A DNA stretch of 54,507 bases from Oscillospiraceae bacterium (GCA_017620525.1 JAGAUY010000053.1:1-54507); one strand, 5' to 3'; shown: positions 46,001 through 53,522, counted from the first letter of the stretch. The notes: generated by a model not told the origin, from the letters alone. A program made the numbers and translations.

Positions 46001-47517
46001 TGTGGCTTGTCAAGTACAGCAAGGATGGATATCTGGATGCGGATTCCCGGAATGATCCTGCTGCCAATGATGACGGCTACCTGCCTGTGCCGCCTCCCCA
46101 GGTGGATGTGAATGTGGGCATGGTGTCCACCGCCGCCCCCCAGGTGGAAAGCGTGAATGTGTATCAGGATCAGGTACAGGTCATTTTCAGCCAGTATATG
46201 AAGCCCGAATCGTTAGAACTGGTGGTGAGCGCCGGCAGCAAGCAGATCTCCGGAACCTTTGAGGCGGCAAATGCCGAATACAATTATGAGGGTACCGCTC
46301 AGTACGCGACCGTTTTCAACTTCACCCCCGATGCTGCCCTGAGCGGCAATGTGACAGTCAGTGTCAGCGGTGCTGTGAACTATGCCGGAACCGCCATGGA
46401 ATCCGCATACAGCCGAACCAAGACTGTGGTCTACCGCCCCGAGCACATTACCGTGACCCAGACCGCCCCGCTGGTCTATGGCGGCACAAGCCGGCTGGAG
46501 ATCCAAATCCTGCCTGCCGAAGCAGGTGCGAATCAGACCCTGACAGTCGGCGCGCCGGCACAGGGCATTGTGGATGCGGATCAGCAGACCTTCACCACTG
46601 ATGCCCAGGGTAAGGCTTCCATCACGCTGCGGGGTACACTGCCCGGTGAGGGCCCTGTGATCGTTTCTCTGGACGGTACCGACCTTTCCGCAGAAGTGAT
46701 CATCAGCGTTACCATGGGGCAGCCAGCAGCCTGTGAGAAGGTCACGGCCAGTATTCCTTCCGGTTCCACGGTGGTACCGGGAACGGAGCTGACTCTGACC
46801 ACCGGCACCCCCGGGGCGAAGATCTACTACACCCTGGACGGCACCTGCCCATGTGTGGTGGGCAGCACCTCCCGGATGGAGTATACCGGTCCCATCATCA
46901 TTGCGGAGGAGACTTTCCTCATTGCCTACGCGGTGAAGGCGGGCATGGAAGACAGCGCCACAGCAGCCTTTGTCTATTCGATTCAGCCGAATCCCTTCAT
47001 CGATGTCATCAAGAAGGATTACTACTTCACCCCTGTCCTGTGGGCTGTAAGCAAGGGAATCACGACGGGTTTGAGTCCCACTTATTTCGGTGTGGACGAA
47101 AACTGTACCCGAGGTCAGTTTGTGACGTTCCTGTGGCGCGCCGCGGGAGAGCCGGAACCCACCACAGCGGACAACCCCTTCACGGATGTGGAGCCTGGAC
47201 AGTTCTACTCCAAAGCCGTCCTCTGGGCGGTGGAAAAAGGCATCACCACGGGCCTCTCCCCCACCACTTTTGGTGTCAATGATCCCTGCACCCGTGCCCA
47301 GGTGGTCACTTTCCTGCACCGTTTCGCAGGCAAACCTGTGCCCAGCATCACAGACAATCCCTTCGATGATGTCGAATCCGGTCAGTTCTATTCGACCGCA
47401 ATCCTCTGGGCAGTTGAGGAAGGCATCACCAACGGTCTGGACGCCAATACCTTCGGTGTGAATGTCCCCTGCAACCGCGCCCAGGTTGTTACATTCCTGT
47501 ATCGCGCAATTGCATAA
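40003..47517 (+). CDS. Giant BspA-type leucine-rich-repeat SLH surface protein
   Basis: A 2504-residue exported protein; the start at 40003 has GGGAGG 8-9 nt upstream. Signal peptide at 1-27, acidic Pro/Glu-rich linker, then roughly 30 BspA-type LRR units (about 86-810; unit theme FxGCTxLxxIxLPxxVTxIGxxAF). A carboxypeptidase-regulatory-like domain follows (about 915-985), then further beta domains to about 1530. A charged helical region (about 1536-1830) leads into a 60-residue Ala/Gly-rich hydrophobic stretch (about 1845-1912). Then come a second Cna-B/carboxypeptidase-like domain (about 1935-2040), Ig-like domains, a chitobiase-type C-terminal domain (about 2250-2327; KIYYTLDGT) and three SLH repeats (about 2330-2504). 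BspA-like proteins often bind host or microbial partners. Confidence 0.88.
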   Translation: MKQRTRLIAMLLAVMTVVQMLPLNVLAAQEKPDEATQTRISQVVQAEPSAQAVQPAAEPEPEIPETEPAAAMTEPDYGVAAVSDDAGFSWTLEEGVLTISGAGEMPWSDTSVPWYGQKDTVTSVVIGDGITRISSAFGTHSALTEVTIADSVTGIQGGAFQECTALREIDLPAGITHLESDIFWGCTALERVGLPAGLTTIDNNVFLDCASLKSIDLPDSIDYIGLSVFENSGLESVRLPKSLQTIYHYTFSGCTSLKSVVIQEGLLGIQNEAFKGCTALESINFPSTLENIYANAFRGCTGLKELTIPAGTHIYSNGYDYSDAFSGCTGITKVTVMDGADSIGGFHGCTALAEVILPDSVTTISEGAFEGCTSLSRINMPTSLEIIGYNAFKNCTGITQVDLPGNLKQLGGLGGTGITEIVIPDTVTHLFDGAFTGCLQLKTVKMSGSLTSTGYSTFSGCTALEHVELPAGVVSIEHYTFKSCASLQEIDIPAGVTSIGMSAFNGAGMKELTLPGKITSFGDYAFSNCANLETVTLGEGLTTLGEKTFSDCINLKTVIFSSTMKDTGSYAFENCSSLETLQLNEGLEHFSGISGCMALKEVTIPSTLTSGSFGGSGLERAIIADGMETIPGSLFYNCELLTQVAIPDSVTAIGASAFAYNTALASIDIPDGVTTIGAGAFQGCTALVAITLPAGLAAIEQETFSYCGALGTIVIPEGVSKIGDRSFSNCKGLTEITIPGSVTSIGYYAFYNCTGLLEVILQDGVQTIDYAFRNCTALTRIEIPASVTSINASAFYNCKDLTIYAVPDSYAWTYAEEHGIPVVNSLLGSNELILTVLGSDGSTLTSGYTVNWYEGDGDEIIASGNTLSGVDTGNMNYEYEILLDEELSYQYYQPVRCAAAELEEIHSLIPIGTVSVAGSVTDADGAALSGAEIEITQTYNGQHTKTISAVTDGSGRFTIQLAAVEITAAVSAQGYFSRTVGMNLELKSGSYDMAAVALSPVSGNKVTLSIQMQGACGSDEMPVYQYVAAEDLTFTVHNISRNQAVTELEYRHPDLLLSKTQVAAGEQIRVTVTDPRGQMPPQSVTLTLDENACGEETIFLVERGGFEISGLAGAERAYVMIFESSGNLRTTVSIDGAYRAENLPAGQYQLVIVQDNDVLRSAANISVLTELGLRSGTDYALKSITVSNGLILDLGTVSVPVLNTAKFCYTVSENTSVTANYQKTYPGKYVMLRLEYEIDPAYQTSGHSLTIELPEHMDLRRDSVTLNGKSVVFSESGNTVKVNTGASSGVVRCYVSSSAVGDYAISSYLGFTLNGTALKQPIGTASLEISAGEITVPERTAMTAITVRGETIPNSDVQVYANDEPVGTTTSNAAGGWSVSIPLNNHYSRSAYEISAVISSEDQDYRTDSKWVLYDAGLAELSSVTMHNTDSHGGHEITVFDFKNPQSLKVYSAYPGIYPTFSFIVTFTGGDDTVIKNVKVITRDTNGRNHTVNCEYTGGNWVGAAQYHTVSDLPVAIGVQYDLVEYNEEPVMDAERTRDAEAAIAEAEKELEDLRTSMTVTDAPDYTTMTNEELLTELESLVAQEDQLAADSDYQIASTLMELNAEIQQQGDSFVVSIGDMGTTMKLRTPETTDHDTLVAEGYTAIASTDGSYVYQKDEGGTVTYVDPVNGILLTAQSTAAASRSGNSGDAFEQLQNAVSTARDWLGNLASFLDAMKDKVDKVYAQQVVNLKSWRQLSWKRQKAAEELERRILRDEILGLDDQEAEANRIRLKHLKSGIKRAESQMNKCWNTLGSWIKAKNLLRGIKFASILYDLAKIADYTNKIITLYQTLKDCPGADALRGELTALAVGAAADLAIMVASYAGGTAALAAAVGASLGSAAVPAILAWIGITVATIAASAAISYFLEKGYNAVLEKAKALGCSSDPDAGPLMRYMTPMVDPSGYVYEAVPSNRLEGVKAEIYYADNGQQILWNAADYEQINPLYTDSDGKYQWDVPFGLWLVKYSKDGYLDADSRNDPAANDDGYLPVPPPQVDVNVGMVSTAAPQVESVNVYQDQVQVIFSQYMKPESLELVVSAGSKQISGTFEAANAEYNYEGTAQYATVFNFTPDAALSGNVTVSVSGAVNYAGTAMESAYSRTKTVVYRPEHITVTQTAPLVYGGTSRLEIQILPAEAGANQTLTVGAPAQGIVDADQQTFTTDAQGKASITLRGTLPGEGPVIVSLDGTDLSAEVIISVTMGQPAACEKVTASIPSGSTVVPGTELTLTTGTPGAKIYYTLDGTCPCVVGSTSRMEYTGPIIIAEETFLIAYAVKAGMEDSATAAFVYSIQPNPFIDVIKKDYYFTPVLWAVSKGITTGLSPTYFGVDENCTRGQFVTFLWRAAGEPEPTTADNPFTDVEPGQFYSKAVLWAVEKGITTGLSPTTFGVNDPCTRAQVVTFLHRFAGKPVPSITDNPFDDVESGQFYSTAILWAVEEGITNGLDANTFGVNVPCNRAQVVTFLYRAIA

Positions 47518-47524
47518 ATCCATA

Positions 47525-47566
47525 GCAAAAACCAGGACTGCGTTTCAGCGCAGTCCTGGTTTTTGC
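47525..47566 (+). terminator. Rho-independent terminator of the LRR gene
   Basis: 18-bp perfect stem GCAAAAACCAGGACTGCG / CGCAGTCCTGGTTTTTGC with a TTTCAG loop, 7 nt after the stop. Confidence 0.93.
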
Positions 47567-47902
47567 GGATTAAAACAAAAAAGCTGGAAATCCACGACCG
47601 AAATCGTAAATTTCCAGTTTCTTGTTTTCGTGTACACTTTAGATATTGGGCCCTCCGACGCCACTACAACTAAAGTGGCACACAGCTCACATCCGTACCG
47701 GGTGCGTTTTGTCCATCGCAGGACTTTCCCACAGCCTAAATCAGTCCACCGGACTGTTTTTCCCTCAGTGTGCATACTGGGGAAGCCTTTCAAGTCCTAC
47801 GCTCCTATCAGAAAAGAGATTCTTGCAGTGATCCCCCTTATGTACAAAGGGGGTTCATTTTCATTTTAGGGTATGCATTTACGATTTAACGGGGTGCACT
47901 AA
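47567..47902. other. Gene-free stretch with several hairpins
   Basis: About 335 bases without a credible gene. Hairpins: CTGGAAAT/ATTTCCAG (47584-47617); CAGTCC-ACC-GGACTG followed by TTTTT (47742-47761), a good plus-strand terminator with no gene ahead of it; and CCCCCTT/AAGGGGG (about 47829-47850) followed by a T-rich tract. It could hold a small RNA or be debris at the border of the restriction-modification island. Confidence 0.5.
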
Positions 47903-49060
47903 TTAGTCAGCCAAACACGTGTCAAGAAATCTATAAGATTCTTCTCTATCAATGCTACTGTCGAAAGAAAACACAATATCTTCTAATGCCTTGCCCCAAT
48001 ATTGTGTAACACCTCTTGAATTACGCCCAGCCCAATGGCTAATGATTCTTGTTGAACTTAAGAGCTGCCGATTGTACATGGAGCAAAGTCGTGTGCTGAT
48101 TCGCTCATTCTTATCAATGGCAACGACGAAAATGAGATAGACGCTCTGCTCTTCCGCAAGGAAGGACAGCAGTTTGTCTATATTGTATCCCTTGGGATTG
48201 CTTGACAAGAATAGAACTTTGGTTTTAATGTCAGTGGCTGTGTAGTAATCGACGAATTCTCTCTCGTAATCGCCTAATTTGTCGGCAGTAAAGATTTCAG
48301 GGAGAGGTGATCCGCTACGGAGAGCCCTGATTAGTGTGCTGTGGAGATCGCCAGACTCAGTTACTAAGTATTCGATAATCCTTCCTCTAAGGTTTACATT
48401 GTCAATAAAGGCTGCAATAGCAATCTCTTTCTCTACGGAATGAACTCTTGCTTGTAAATCTTCATCTAAGGTGTGATATTCATTTGAATTCAAGAAGGAA
48501 ATGGCTCTATCAACAGATTTGTAAATACAGACTTCTTGCCCCCTGTCCGGCTCAAAACGATGACCATTAGGTCGAATGTTGTTTGTGGCTTCTGCGAGAC
48601 GCACAAGATTCTCTTGGAACGAGTAGTTCTCGTGCGAAGTGAAGAGGAACTCAAAGTTTTCTTCACAATTTTCGACATCTTCATAAAAACGCATGATGTC
48701 GCTGCCATTGAAGCTGCCTTTGATATTATCAGTTCGAAGTTCTTGCGAGGAATGGCTGATTTTCTTCAAAAAAGTGGTGTTTGCTAACATCAGGTAATTC
48801 TTCGAAGGTGTTACCAAACACACGATGAACGGACGATCATCATACTTCTGCAACGCAGACAGAGAAAGAACAGTGTTGCCAAAGGCTCGGCTGTTTGACT
48901 TGCAAAAACGGACGGCGAACCACTTACAATAGTAAACGCTTCGGTCTTTCACAAGACTATATTGCCGCTGAATACGGGAAAGAAGGGCGGCTTTATCTGC
49001 AATGCCATCGAATTCTATAATTGTGGCAATAAAGTCATCAATAAGATTTCTGTTATACAC
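47903..49060 (-). CDS. Putative type II restriction endonuclease
   Basis: A 385-residue protein encoded 13 nt downstream of a DNA methyltransferase, the usual place of a cognate endonuclease. A PD-(D/E)XK-like arrangement is visible in the C-terminal half: helix RGRIIEYLVT with E230, then TDIKTKVLFL with D277 and K279, followed by a predicted strand. The N-terminal half is unrecognised. Base composition is AT-rich, unlike the flanking genes, which points to horizontal acquisition. Function rests on context and this motif; the recognition site is not known. Confidence 0.65.
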   Translation of the reverse strand: MYNRNLIDDFIATIIEFDGIADKAALLSRIQRQYSLVKDRSVYYCKWFAVRFCKSNSRAFGNTVLSLSALQKYDDRPFIVCLVTPSKNYLMLANTTFLKKISHSSQELRTDNIKGSFNGSDIMRFYEDVENCEENFEFLFTSHENYSFQENLVRLAEATNNIRPNGHRFEPDRGQEVCIYKSVDRAISFLNSNEYHTLDEDLQARVHSVEKEIAIAAFIDNVNLRGRIIEYLVTESGDLHSTLIRALRSGSPLPEIFTADKLGDYEREFVDYYTATDIKTKVLFLSSNPKGYNIDKLLSFLAEEQSVYLIFVVAIDKNERISTRLCSMYNRQLLSSTRIISHWAGRNSRGVTQYWGKALEDIVFSFDSSIDREESYRFLDTCLAD

Positions 49061-49073
49061 TATGCCCAGCTCC

Positions 49074-50087
49074 TTACAGAATTGTTAATTGATCTGTGCT
49101 GTCATTGGGTTTATTGAAGTTTATTGTTCTTTTCTTCTTTTCGCTCTGAACAGGCTGTTCCGAGCAGGTATTTCTTTCCCAAAAGACTCCATCCACATAT
49201 CCTTGGATGGACTTTTCACTATCTGCCATCTCCAAACGTTTTTCTGCCCATACACAATACTGTTCATTAGCTTCAATGCCAATGTAATTTCGTCCCAACT
49301 TCTTTGCTACTACGCTAGTAGTACCGGAACCCAAGAAAGGATCAAAAACAACATCCGAAGGATTTGAACTTGCCAACATAATTTTAGCTATCAGTTTTTC
49401 AGACTTTTGGGTGGGATGTGCGGTATTCTCAGGCATTGACCAAAAAGGAATGGTAATATCATCCCAGAAGTTAGAAGGACAAGTGTTGCGGTAATTTCCG
49501 TCCACTGTTTCATCCCAATCTTTGGGCTTACCATCGACTTTATAAGGAGCGATAACTTTCTTTCTAATTTTTACTGCATCAAGATTGAATGTGTATTTGT
49601 CAGATTTCGTTGCGAACCAAACATCTTCTAAACCATTTTTCCAGTTTGCGGCTGCTCCACGGCCCTTTTCACGCTGCCATGTGATACGGCTTCTGATAGT
49701 AAAAAACTCACCCAACACTCGACCAATAATAAGGCTTGTTTCCCAATCACAGCAGACATAGATTGAGGCATCCTCTTTCATAAGAGGATATACCAATGAC
49801 AGCCATTTGCGCGTGTATTCCTCGTATTCTGCAACCGTTTTCTTAGAGAAAGTTGTGCCATTAAATGCCTTTGTAAGATTATAGGGGGGATCAGCAATAA
49901 CCAAATCAACATAATTACGTGGCAGAAGGGGCATAACCGCAAAAGTATCGCCTAAGATTGTTCTGTTGAGAATACCATCAACAGCGACTTGCGCTACATC
50001 CACCTTTACGCAACGGTTAAGGTATTCCTTTCCTTCTTCGACAGTAAGATCAATAGTCTTGTTTCTTGATGATTTAGCTTTTGACAT
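49074..50087 (-). CDS. Type II DNA (adenine-N6 or cytosine-N4) methyltransferase
   Basis: A 337-residue amino-methyltransferase. Motif IV DPPY (66-69) lies N-terminal, and motif I FDPFLGSGTTSVVA lies near the C-terminus preceded by HPTQKS, the order of the beta class (M.HinfI-like). DPPY favours adenine. The C-terminal tail (about 300-337) is charged and variable. It precedes the putative endonuclease in one operon, so protection would be made first. GAGGAATTGTT is the ribosome site. AT-rich codon use compared with the core genome suggests transfer. Confidence 0.9.
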   Translation of the reverse strand: MSKAKSSRNKTIDLTVEEGKEYLNRCVKVDVAQVAVDGILNRTILGDTFAVMPLLPRNYVDLVIADPPYNLTKAFNGTTFSKKTVAEYEEYTRKWLSLVYPLMKEDASIYVCCDWETSLIIGRVLGEFFTIRSRITWQREKGRGAAANWKNGLEDVWFATKSDKYTFNLDAVKIRKKVIAPYKVDGKPKDWDETVDGNYRNTCPSNFWDDITIPFWSMPENTAHPTQKSEKLIAKIMLASSNPSDVVFDPFLGSGTTSVVAKKLGRNYIGIEANEQYCVWAEKRLEMADSEKSIQGYVDGVFWERNTCSEQPVQSEKKKRTINFNKPNDSTDQLTIL

Positions 50088-50116
50088 AACAATTCCTCGT
50101 TTAATGTGTTTGGTTC

Positions 50117-50145
50117 AGTATATCATAACAAAGTAAAGATTGCAA
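50117..50145 (-). promoter_or_regulatory. Promoter of the restriction-modification operon
   Basis: On the minus strand TTGCAA (50145-50140), 17-nt spacer, TATACT (50122-50117), 30 nt before the methyltransferase start. No controller (C-protein) gene or box was seen. Confidence 0.65.
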
Positions 50146-50243
50146 TTACAGAACATGGATAACAAAAGAATCATGTGAATTATCTTCTAGAGCAATAATT
50201 CCACGATAGTCCATAAATGTCACGATAGCTTTTTAACAAAATG

Positions 50244-50276
50244 CCGTCTGCAGGGGAAATACACCCTTGCAGACGG
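50244..50276 (-). terminator. Terminator downstream of the tRNA genes
   Basis: CCGTCTGCA (50244-50252) pairs with TGCAGACGG (50268-50276), with GGG/CCC extending the stem and CATTTTGTT after it on the minus strand. It separates the tRNA transcript from the restriction-modification promoter. Confidence 0.7.
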
Positions 50277-50367
50277 TTTTATTGCTAATTGTAGCCAAAT
50301 AAGTGCCTATAAATCAAAAAAGAACCATATTAGGACACAATTTATATACCCTAATACAGTTCTAATT

Positions 50368-50443
<76 letters not shown>

Positions 50444-50480
50444 ATATGCAGTTATGTGAAAGGCTGTTGCCTGAAAACTC

Positions 50481-50557
50481 TGGTGGGCCTTCAGGGATTC
50501 GAACCCGGGACTATCCGGTTATGAGCCGGAGGCTCTAACCAACTGAGCTAAAGGCCC
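50481..50557 (-). tRNA. tRNA with CAU anticodon (Met or lysidine-type Ile2)
   Basis: 77 nt including an encoded CCA. The acceptor GGGCCTT pairs with AAGGCCC, discriminator A, D-arm GCTCAGTTGGTTAGAGC, anticodon loop CTCATAA giving CAU, T-loop GGTTCGAATCC. It lacks the unpaired first pair and the GGG-CCC anticodon stem of initiator tRNA. Its D-arm and CCGGCTCATAACCGG anticodon arm resemble Firmicutes Ile2 as well as elongator Met, so identity is left open. It is 37 nt upstream of tRNA-Trp, likely co-transcribed. Confidence 0.93.
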
Positions 50558-50646
50558 ATGTAGACGCGGGTGCTGAGCACCATCACGGGTAATATAATAT
50601 CACATTCAAGGCGCTCTGTCAAGCATTATTTTTCTTTTTCGGAGAA

Positions 50647-50674
50647 TTCCGGGCATACTTTTGTATGCCCGGAA
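50647..50674 (-). terminator. Hairpin after the acidic zinc-ribbon gene
   Basis: Perfect 12-bp stem TTCCGGGCATAC / GTATGCCCGGAA with a 4-nt loop, 11 nt after the stop of the 50686-51138 gene. No T run follows on the minus strand, so termination may be weak or the hairpin may be an mRNA end or processing site before the tRNAs. Confidence 0.5.
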
Positions 50675-50685
50675 ATAAATACCGA

Positions 50686-51138
50686 TTACTCTTCGTCCTC
50701 GTCGTCCTCAAAAGAGAATTCCAGAGTCTCGCCGCAGTTGGGGCAGGCAATTGAGCCGGCTTCCAGTGTCTCCTCGTCGAAGTTGATCACTTCGCCGCAG
50801 GCACACTGAACTTCATAGATGGTGGAGTCCTCGTCGCCGAAGTCAAAACCTTCTTCGTAGTCCTCGTCCTCATCCCACTCTTCGTCTTCGTACTCATCTT
50901 CGTCATCATAGTCGTCTTCGTCCATGATAAAATCCTCGATGGCATCCAGATCTTCTTCGATCTCGTCCAGCTCGTCGGAGATGGCGATGGTGGTATCCTC
51001 GATATCGGTAATCTTGCGAGTCACATCGCCCAGCAGATCCACGATGGCAGCGATCATCTTGCCCTCGTCAGACTCGGTGTTCAGCTTCATGCCGTCCATC
51101 AGGCCCTTCAGGTAGGCGGACTTTTCAGAAATCGTCAT
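50686..51138 (-). CDS. CD1247-type acidic protein with zinc ribbon
   Basis: A 150-residue protein; the ATG at 51138 is chosen because AAAGGAG is 8 nt upstream. The N-terminal about 55 residues form a helical domain (ISEKSAYLKGLMDGMKL, then IVDLLGDVTRKITDIE) seen in clostridial CD1247-like proteins. The middle (about 60-105) is almost entirely Asp, Glu and Tyr. The C-terminal about 40 residues are a zinc ribbon with CAC and CPNC (C-x-C ... C-x-x-C). Role unknown; the acidic tract and zinc ribbon suggest nucleic-acid or RNA-polymerase-related binding. Downstream of efp in the same direction. Confidence 0.82.
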   Translation of the reverse strand: MTISEKSAYLKGLMDGMKLNTESDEGKMIAAIVDLLGDVTRKITDIEDTTIAISDELDEIEEDLDAIEDFIMDEDDYDDEDEYEDEEWDEDEDYEEGFDFGDEDSTIYEVQCACGEVINFDEETLEAGSIACPNCGETLEFSFEDDEDEE

Positions 51139-51220
51139 AATCAATTCTCCTTTTCCATTTTGGGGAAACAGGGGACGATGCGGACATCATCCCCCATATG
51201 TTCAATACTGTAACGGAAAA

Positions 51221-51784
51221 TTAAACCTTGGAACGGCCCAGGTACTCACCGGTGCGGGTGTCGATCTGGATCTTGTCGCCTTCGTTGATGAACAGAGGCA
51301 CCTTGACCTCAGCGCCGGTCTCGACGGTTGCGGGCTTGGTGACGTTGGTAGCGGTGTTGCCGGCGAAGCCAGGCTCGGTCTCAGTAACAACCAGGTCAAC
51401 AAAGTTGGGGGTTTCAATGCCGAAAACCTTACCCTTGTAGCTCAGAACGGTGCAGATGTCGTTCTCTTTAACGAACTTGAAGGAATCGTCCAGGACAGAA
51501 GACTCGATGGGCTCCAGCTCATAGGTCTCGCCGTCCATGAAGTAGTACAGCTCGCCGTCGTTGTAGGAGTACTCCATCTTCTTGCGCTCAATGTAAGCGG
51601 TGGGGAACTTGGCAGAGGGGTTCAGGCTGGTTTCGGTCACGCCGCCAGTGATGACGTTCTTCATTTTGACGCGGACAAAAGCAGCACCCTTACCGGGCTT
51701 AACGTGCTGGAATTCGATAACCTGCATAACCTTGCCGTCCAGCTCAAAGGTAACGCCGTTTCTAATATCGCCTGCAGAAATCAT
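51221..51784 (-). CDS. efp: Elongation factor P
   Basis: A 187-residue EF-P that relieves ribosome stalling at proline stretches. Three domains: KOW-like N-domain with [15 protein letters not shown] (Lys at the tip, about residue 32, is the site modified in many species), middle OB domain ([19 protein letters not shown]), and C-terminal OB domain with [23 protein letters not shown] is 8 nt before the start. It lies 112 nt behind the M24 peptidase, a conserved Firmicutes order. Confidence 0.98.
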   Translation of the reverse strand: MISAGDIRNGVTFELDGKVMQVIEFQHVKPGKGAAFVRVKMKNVITGGVTETSLNPSAKFPTAYIERKKMEYSYNDGELYYFMDGETYELEPIESSVLDDSFKFVKENDICTVLSYKGKVFGIETPNFVDLVVTETEPGFAGNTATNVTKPATVETGAEVKVPLFINEGDKIQIDTRTGEYLGRSKV

Positions 51785-51896
51785 AATTGATATCCTCCTA
51801 AATTGCTCTCCCTTTCGGGGGCGTATTTTTGTGTATACTTAGCTGATATATTTTAACCTATATGACTCGATATTTCAAGGGGAAAACAGAAATTTT

Positions 51897-52961
51897 TCAG
51901 ATAATAATCAGATTCTTGGGGCTGTGGGTGATATCCTCGCAGCCATCTGCGGTAAAAACGACCACATCCTCGATGCGGACGCCAAATTTTCCTGGCAGAT
52001 AGATACCGGGTTCGGCGGAGGAAACCATATTGACCTCCATAATCCGGTCGCCGCCGGGATTGCAGTTGGGACCCTCATGGATCTCCAGACCCAGACTGTG
52101 GCCGTAGCCATGGCCGAAGAACTTGCCGTAGCCGGCGTCGGTGATTACCTTGCGGGCGGCAGCGTCGATCTCCTTGCCGGCAACACCGGCCTTCGTCGCG
52201 GCAATGCCTGCCAGCTGTGCCTGCAGGACGGTATTGTAGACTTCCTTCATCTCGTCGGTGGCATATCCCAGCGCCACGGTACGGGTCATATCTGAGCAGT
52301 AACCCTGATACAGAACACCGAAGTCCATGGTAATGAAGTCTCCTTCCCGGATGACCCGCTCGCCCGCCACGCCATGGGGCAGGCTGGTGTTGGGTCCGGA
52401 AACCACGATAGGATCGAAGGACAAGCCCTGAGCGCCGTTTTTATACATGCAATAGATCAGCTCTGCCTGCAGCTCCAGTTCAGTCATACCGGCCTTGATC
52501 CGGGGCAGGACCTCAGAAAAAGCCTTGTCCGTGATATCCTGTGCCTTGCGCATCAGATCCAGCTCCCAGTCTTCCTTGACAGCCCGGAAGCCGTAGATCT
52601 CCTTGTTGTAAGGAACCAGCGCAGCCTTCAGATTCTTTTCATAATCCAGCAGCTCCGCCACAGTCAGATAGTTCTCCTCATAACCCAGCACCGTAACGCC
52701 GAAGTCCTCGATGGCCTCGTTCAGCAGTTTGTTGAAGGGGTTCTCCCGGTCCACCATCATAACTTCAAAACCCTTGATGCCATTCTCAGCAGACTCAATA
52801 TAGCGGCTGTCGGTAAAATAACGGCAGCCCTTCTTCGTGACGATGGCAACGCCCTCGGCAATGTCGAACTCCGCGCCGTAGTGACGGCTGTAGCGACTGG
52901 TCAGCAGCAGGCCGTTGACTTCCCCATTCAGCAAAGACAGGTATTTCTCAATGTTTTTCAT
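51897..52961 (-). CDS. M24 family aminopeptidase (Xaa-Pro peptidase)
   Basis: A 354-residue peptidase with a creatinase-like N-domain (about 1-125) and a pita-bread catalytic domain. Metal ligands are visible: two Asp in MDFGVLYQGYCSDMT, His in GHGYGHSLGLEIHEG, and Glu in SAEPGIYLPG and VRIEDVV. It cleaves the bond before proline in short peptides. The start at 52961 has AAGGAGCG upstream and lies 1 nt after the yqeG stop, so the two are co-translated. The neighbouring efp, also proline-related, is in the same run of genes. Confidence 0.95.
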   Translation of the reverse strand: MKNIEKYLSLLNGEVNGLLLTSRYSRHYGAEFDIAEGVAIVTKKGCRYFTDSRYIESAENGIKGFEVMMVDRENPFNKLLNEAIEDFGVTVLGYEENYLTVAELLDYEKNLKAALVPYNKEIYGFRAVKEDWELDLMRKAQDITDKAFSEVLPRIKAGMTELELQAELIYCMYKNGAQGLSFDPIVVSGPNTSLPHGVAGERVIREGDFITMDFGVLYQGYCSDMTRTVALGYATDEMKEVYNTVLQAQLAGIAATKAGVAGKEIDAAARKVITDAGYGKFFGHGYGHSLGLEIHEGPNCNPGGDRIMEVNMVSSAEPGIYLPGKFGVRIEDVVVFTADGCEDITHSPKNLIII

Positions 52962-52962
52962 A

Positions 52963-53460
52963 TTAAACGCTCCTTTTTCTTGCAGCATAAATAAAAGGCA
53001 GTTCAAGAACATGTCTTGCTTTCAGCCAGAAATTGTGATTGTCGATGGCCCGGACCAGGATGGAAGTCACTCCGGCGCAGTTGCCGGCAATGGTATCGGT
53101 GTAGATCTGGTCGCCCACCAGCGCAGCCTCCTCCGCCGGGATCTCAAACTGCTCCAGGCAGGACCGTACACCCTTCGTACCGGGTTTGCGGGCATGGGTG
53201 ATACAGGGCAGGCTGTATTTTTCGCAGAATGCAGGGACGCGGCTGTTGTGGGAATTGGATACCACGCACAGCAGGATATCCGATTCAAGCATATTGCGCA
53301 GCCAGTCCGCCATCTTCTGTGTGGGTACGGATGTGGTATAGGGGACAATGGTATTGTCAAAATCCATCATCAGCAGCCGGATATTGTGGCTGCGCAGCAG
53401 CTCCGGCGTCAGGTCCGTCAGCTCATCCGTGATCAGTTGCGGTAACAGAGAAAAAGACAT
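52963..53460 (-). CDS. YqeG-family HAD phosphatase
   Basis: A 165-residue HAD-superfamily (IIIA) hydrolase. Motif I is DFDNTIV (nucleophile Asp), motif II VVSNSHN, motif III Lys in GTKG, and motif IV GDQIYTD. The start at 53460 is set by GGAG 6 nt upstream, within an earlier in-frame ATG (53472). Substrate unknown; YqeG proteins often sit near ribosome or shikimate genes. It is first gene of the yqeG-M24 peptidase unit. Confidence 0.92.
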   Translation of the reverse strand: MSFSLLPQLITDELTDLTPELLRSHNIRLLMMDFDNTIVPYTTSVPTQKMADWLRNMLESDILLCVVSNSHNSRVPAFCEKYSLPCITHARKPGTKGVRSCLEQFEIPAEEAALVGDQIYTDTIAGNCAGVTSILVRAIDNHNFWLKARHVLELPFIYAARKRSV

Positions 53461-53493
53461 ATTCAGCTCCATACTTTCATATGATATGGTGAG

Positions 53494-53522
53494 ATTATAT
53501 CACGAAAGGAGGGATTTGTCCA
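53494..53522 (-). promoter_or_regulatory. Promoter of yqeG-peptidase unit overlapping a divergent start
   Basis: On the minus strand TGGACA (53522-53517), 17-nt spacer, TGA-TATAAT (-10 at 53499-53494). The -35 overlaps the start codon of the divergent gene and the spacer covers its ribosome site. Confidence 0.65.

Noticed and set aside
50170-50235. Direct repeat CACGATAG twice near the tRNA terminator as an insertion scar
   Set aside because: Only 8 bases, AT-rich surroundings, and no matching copy seen at the other side of the restriction-modification island.
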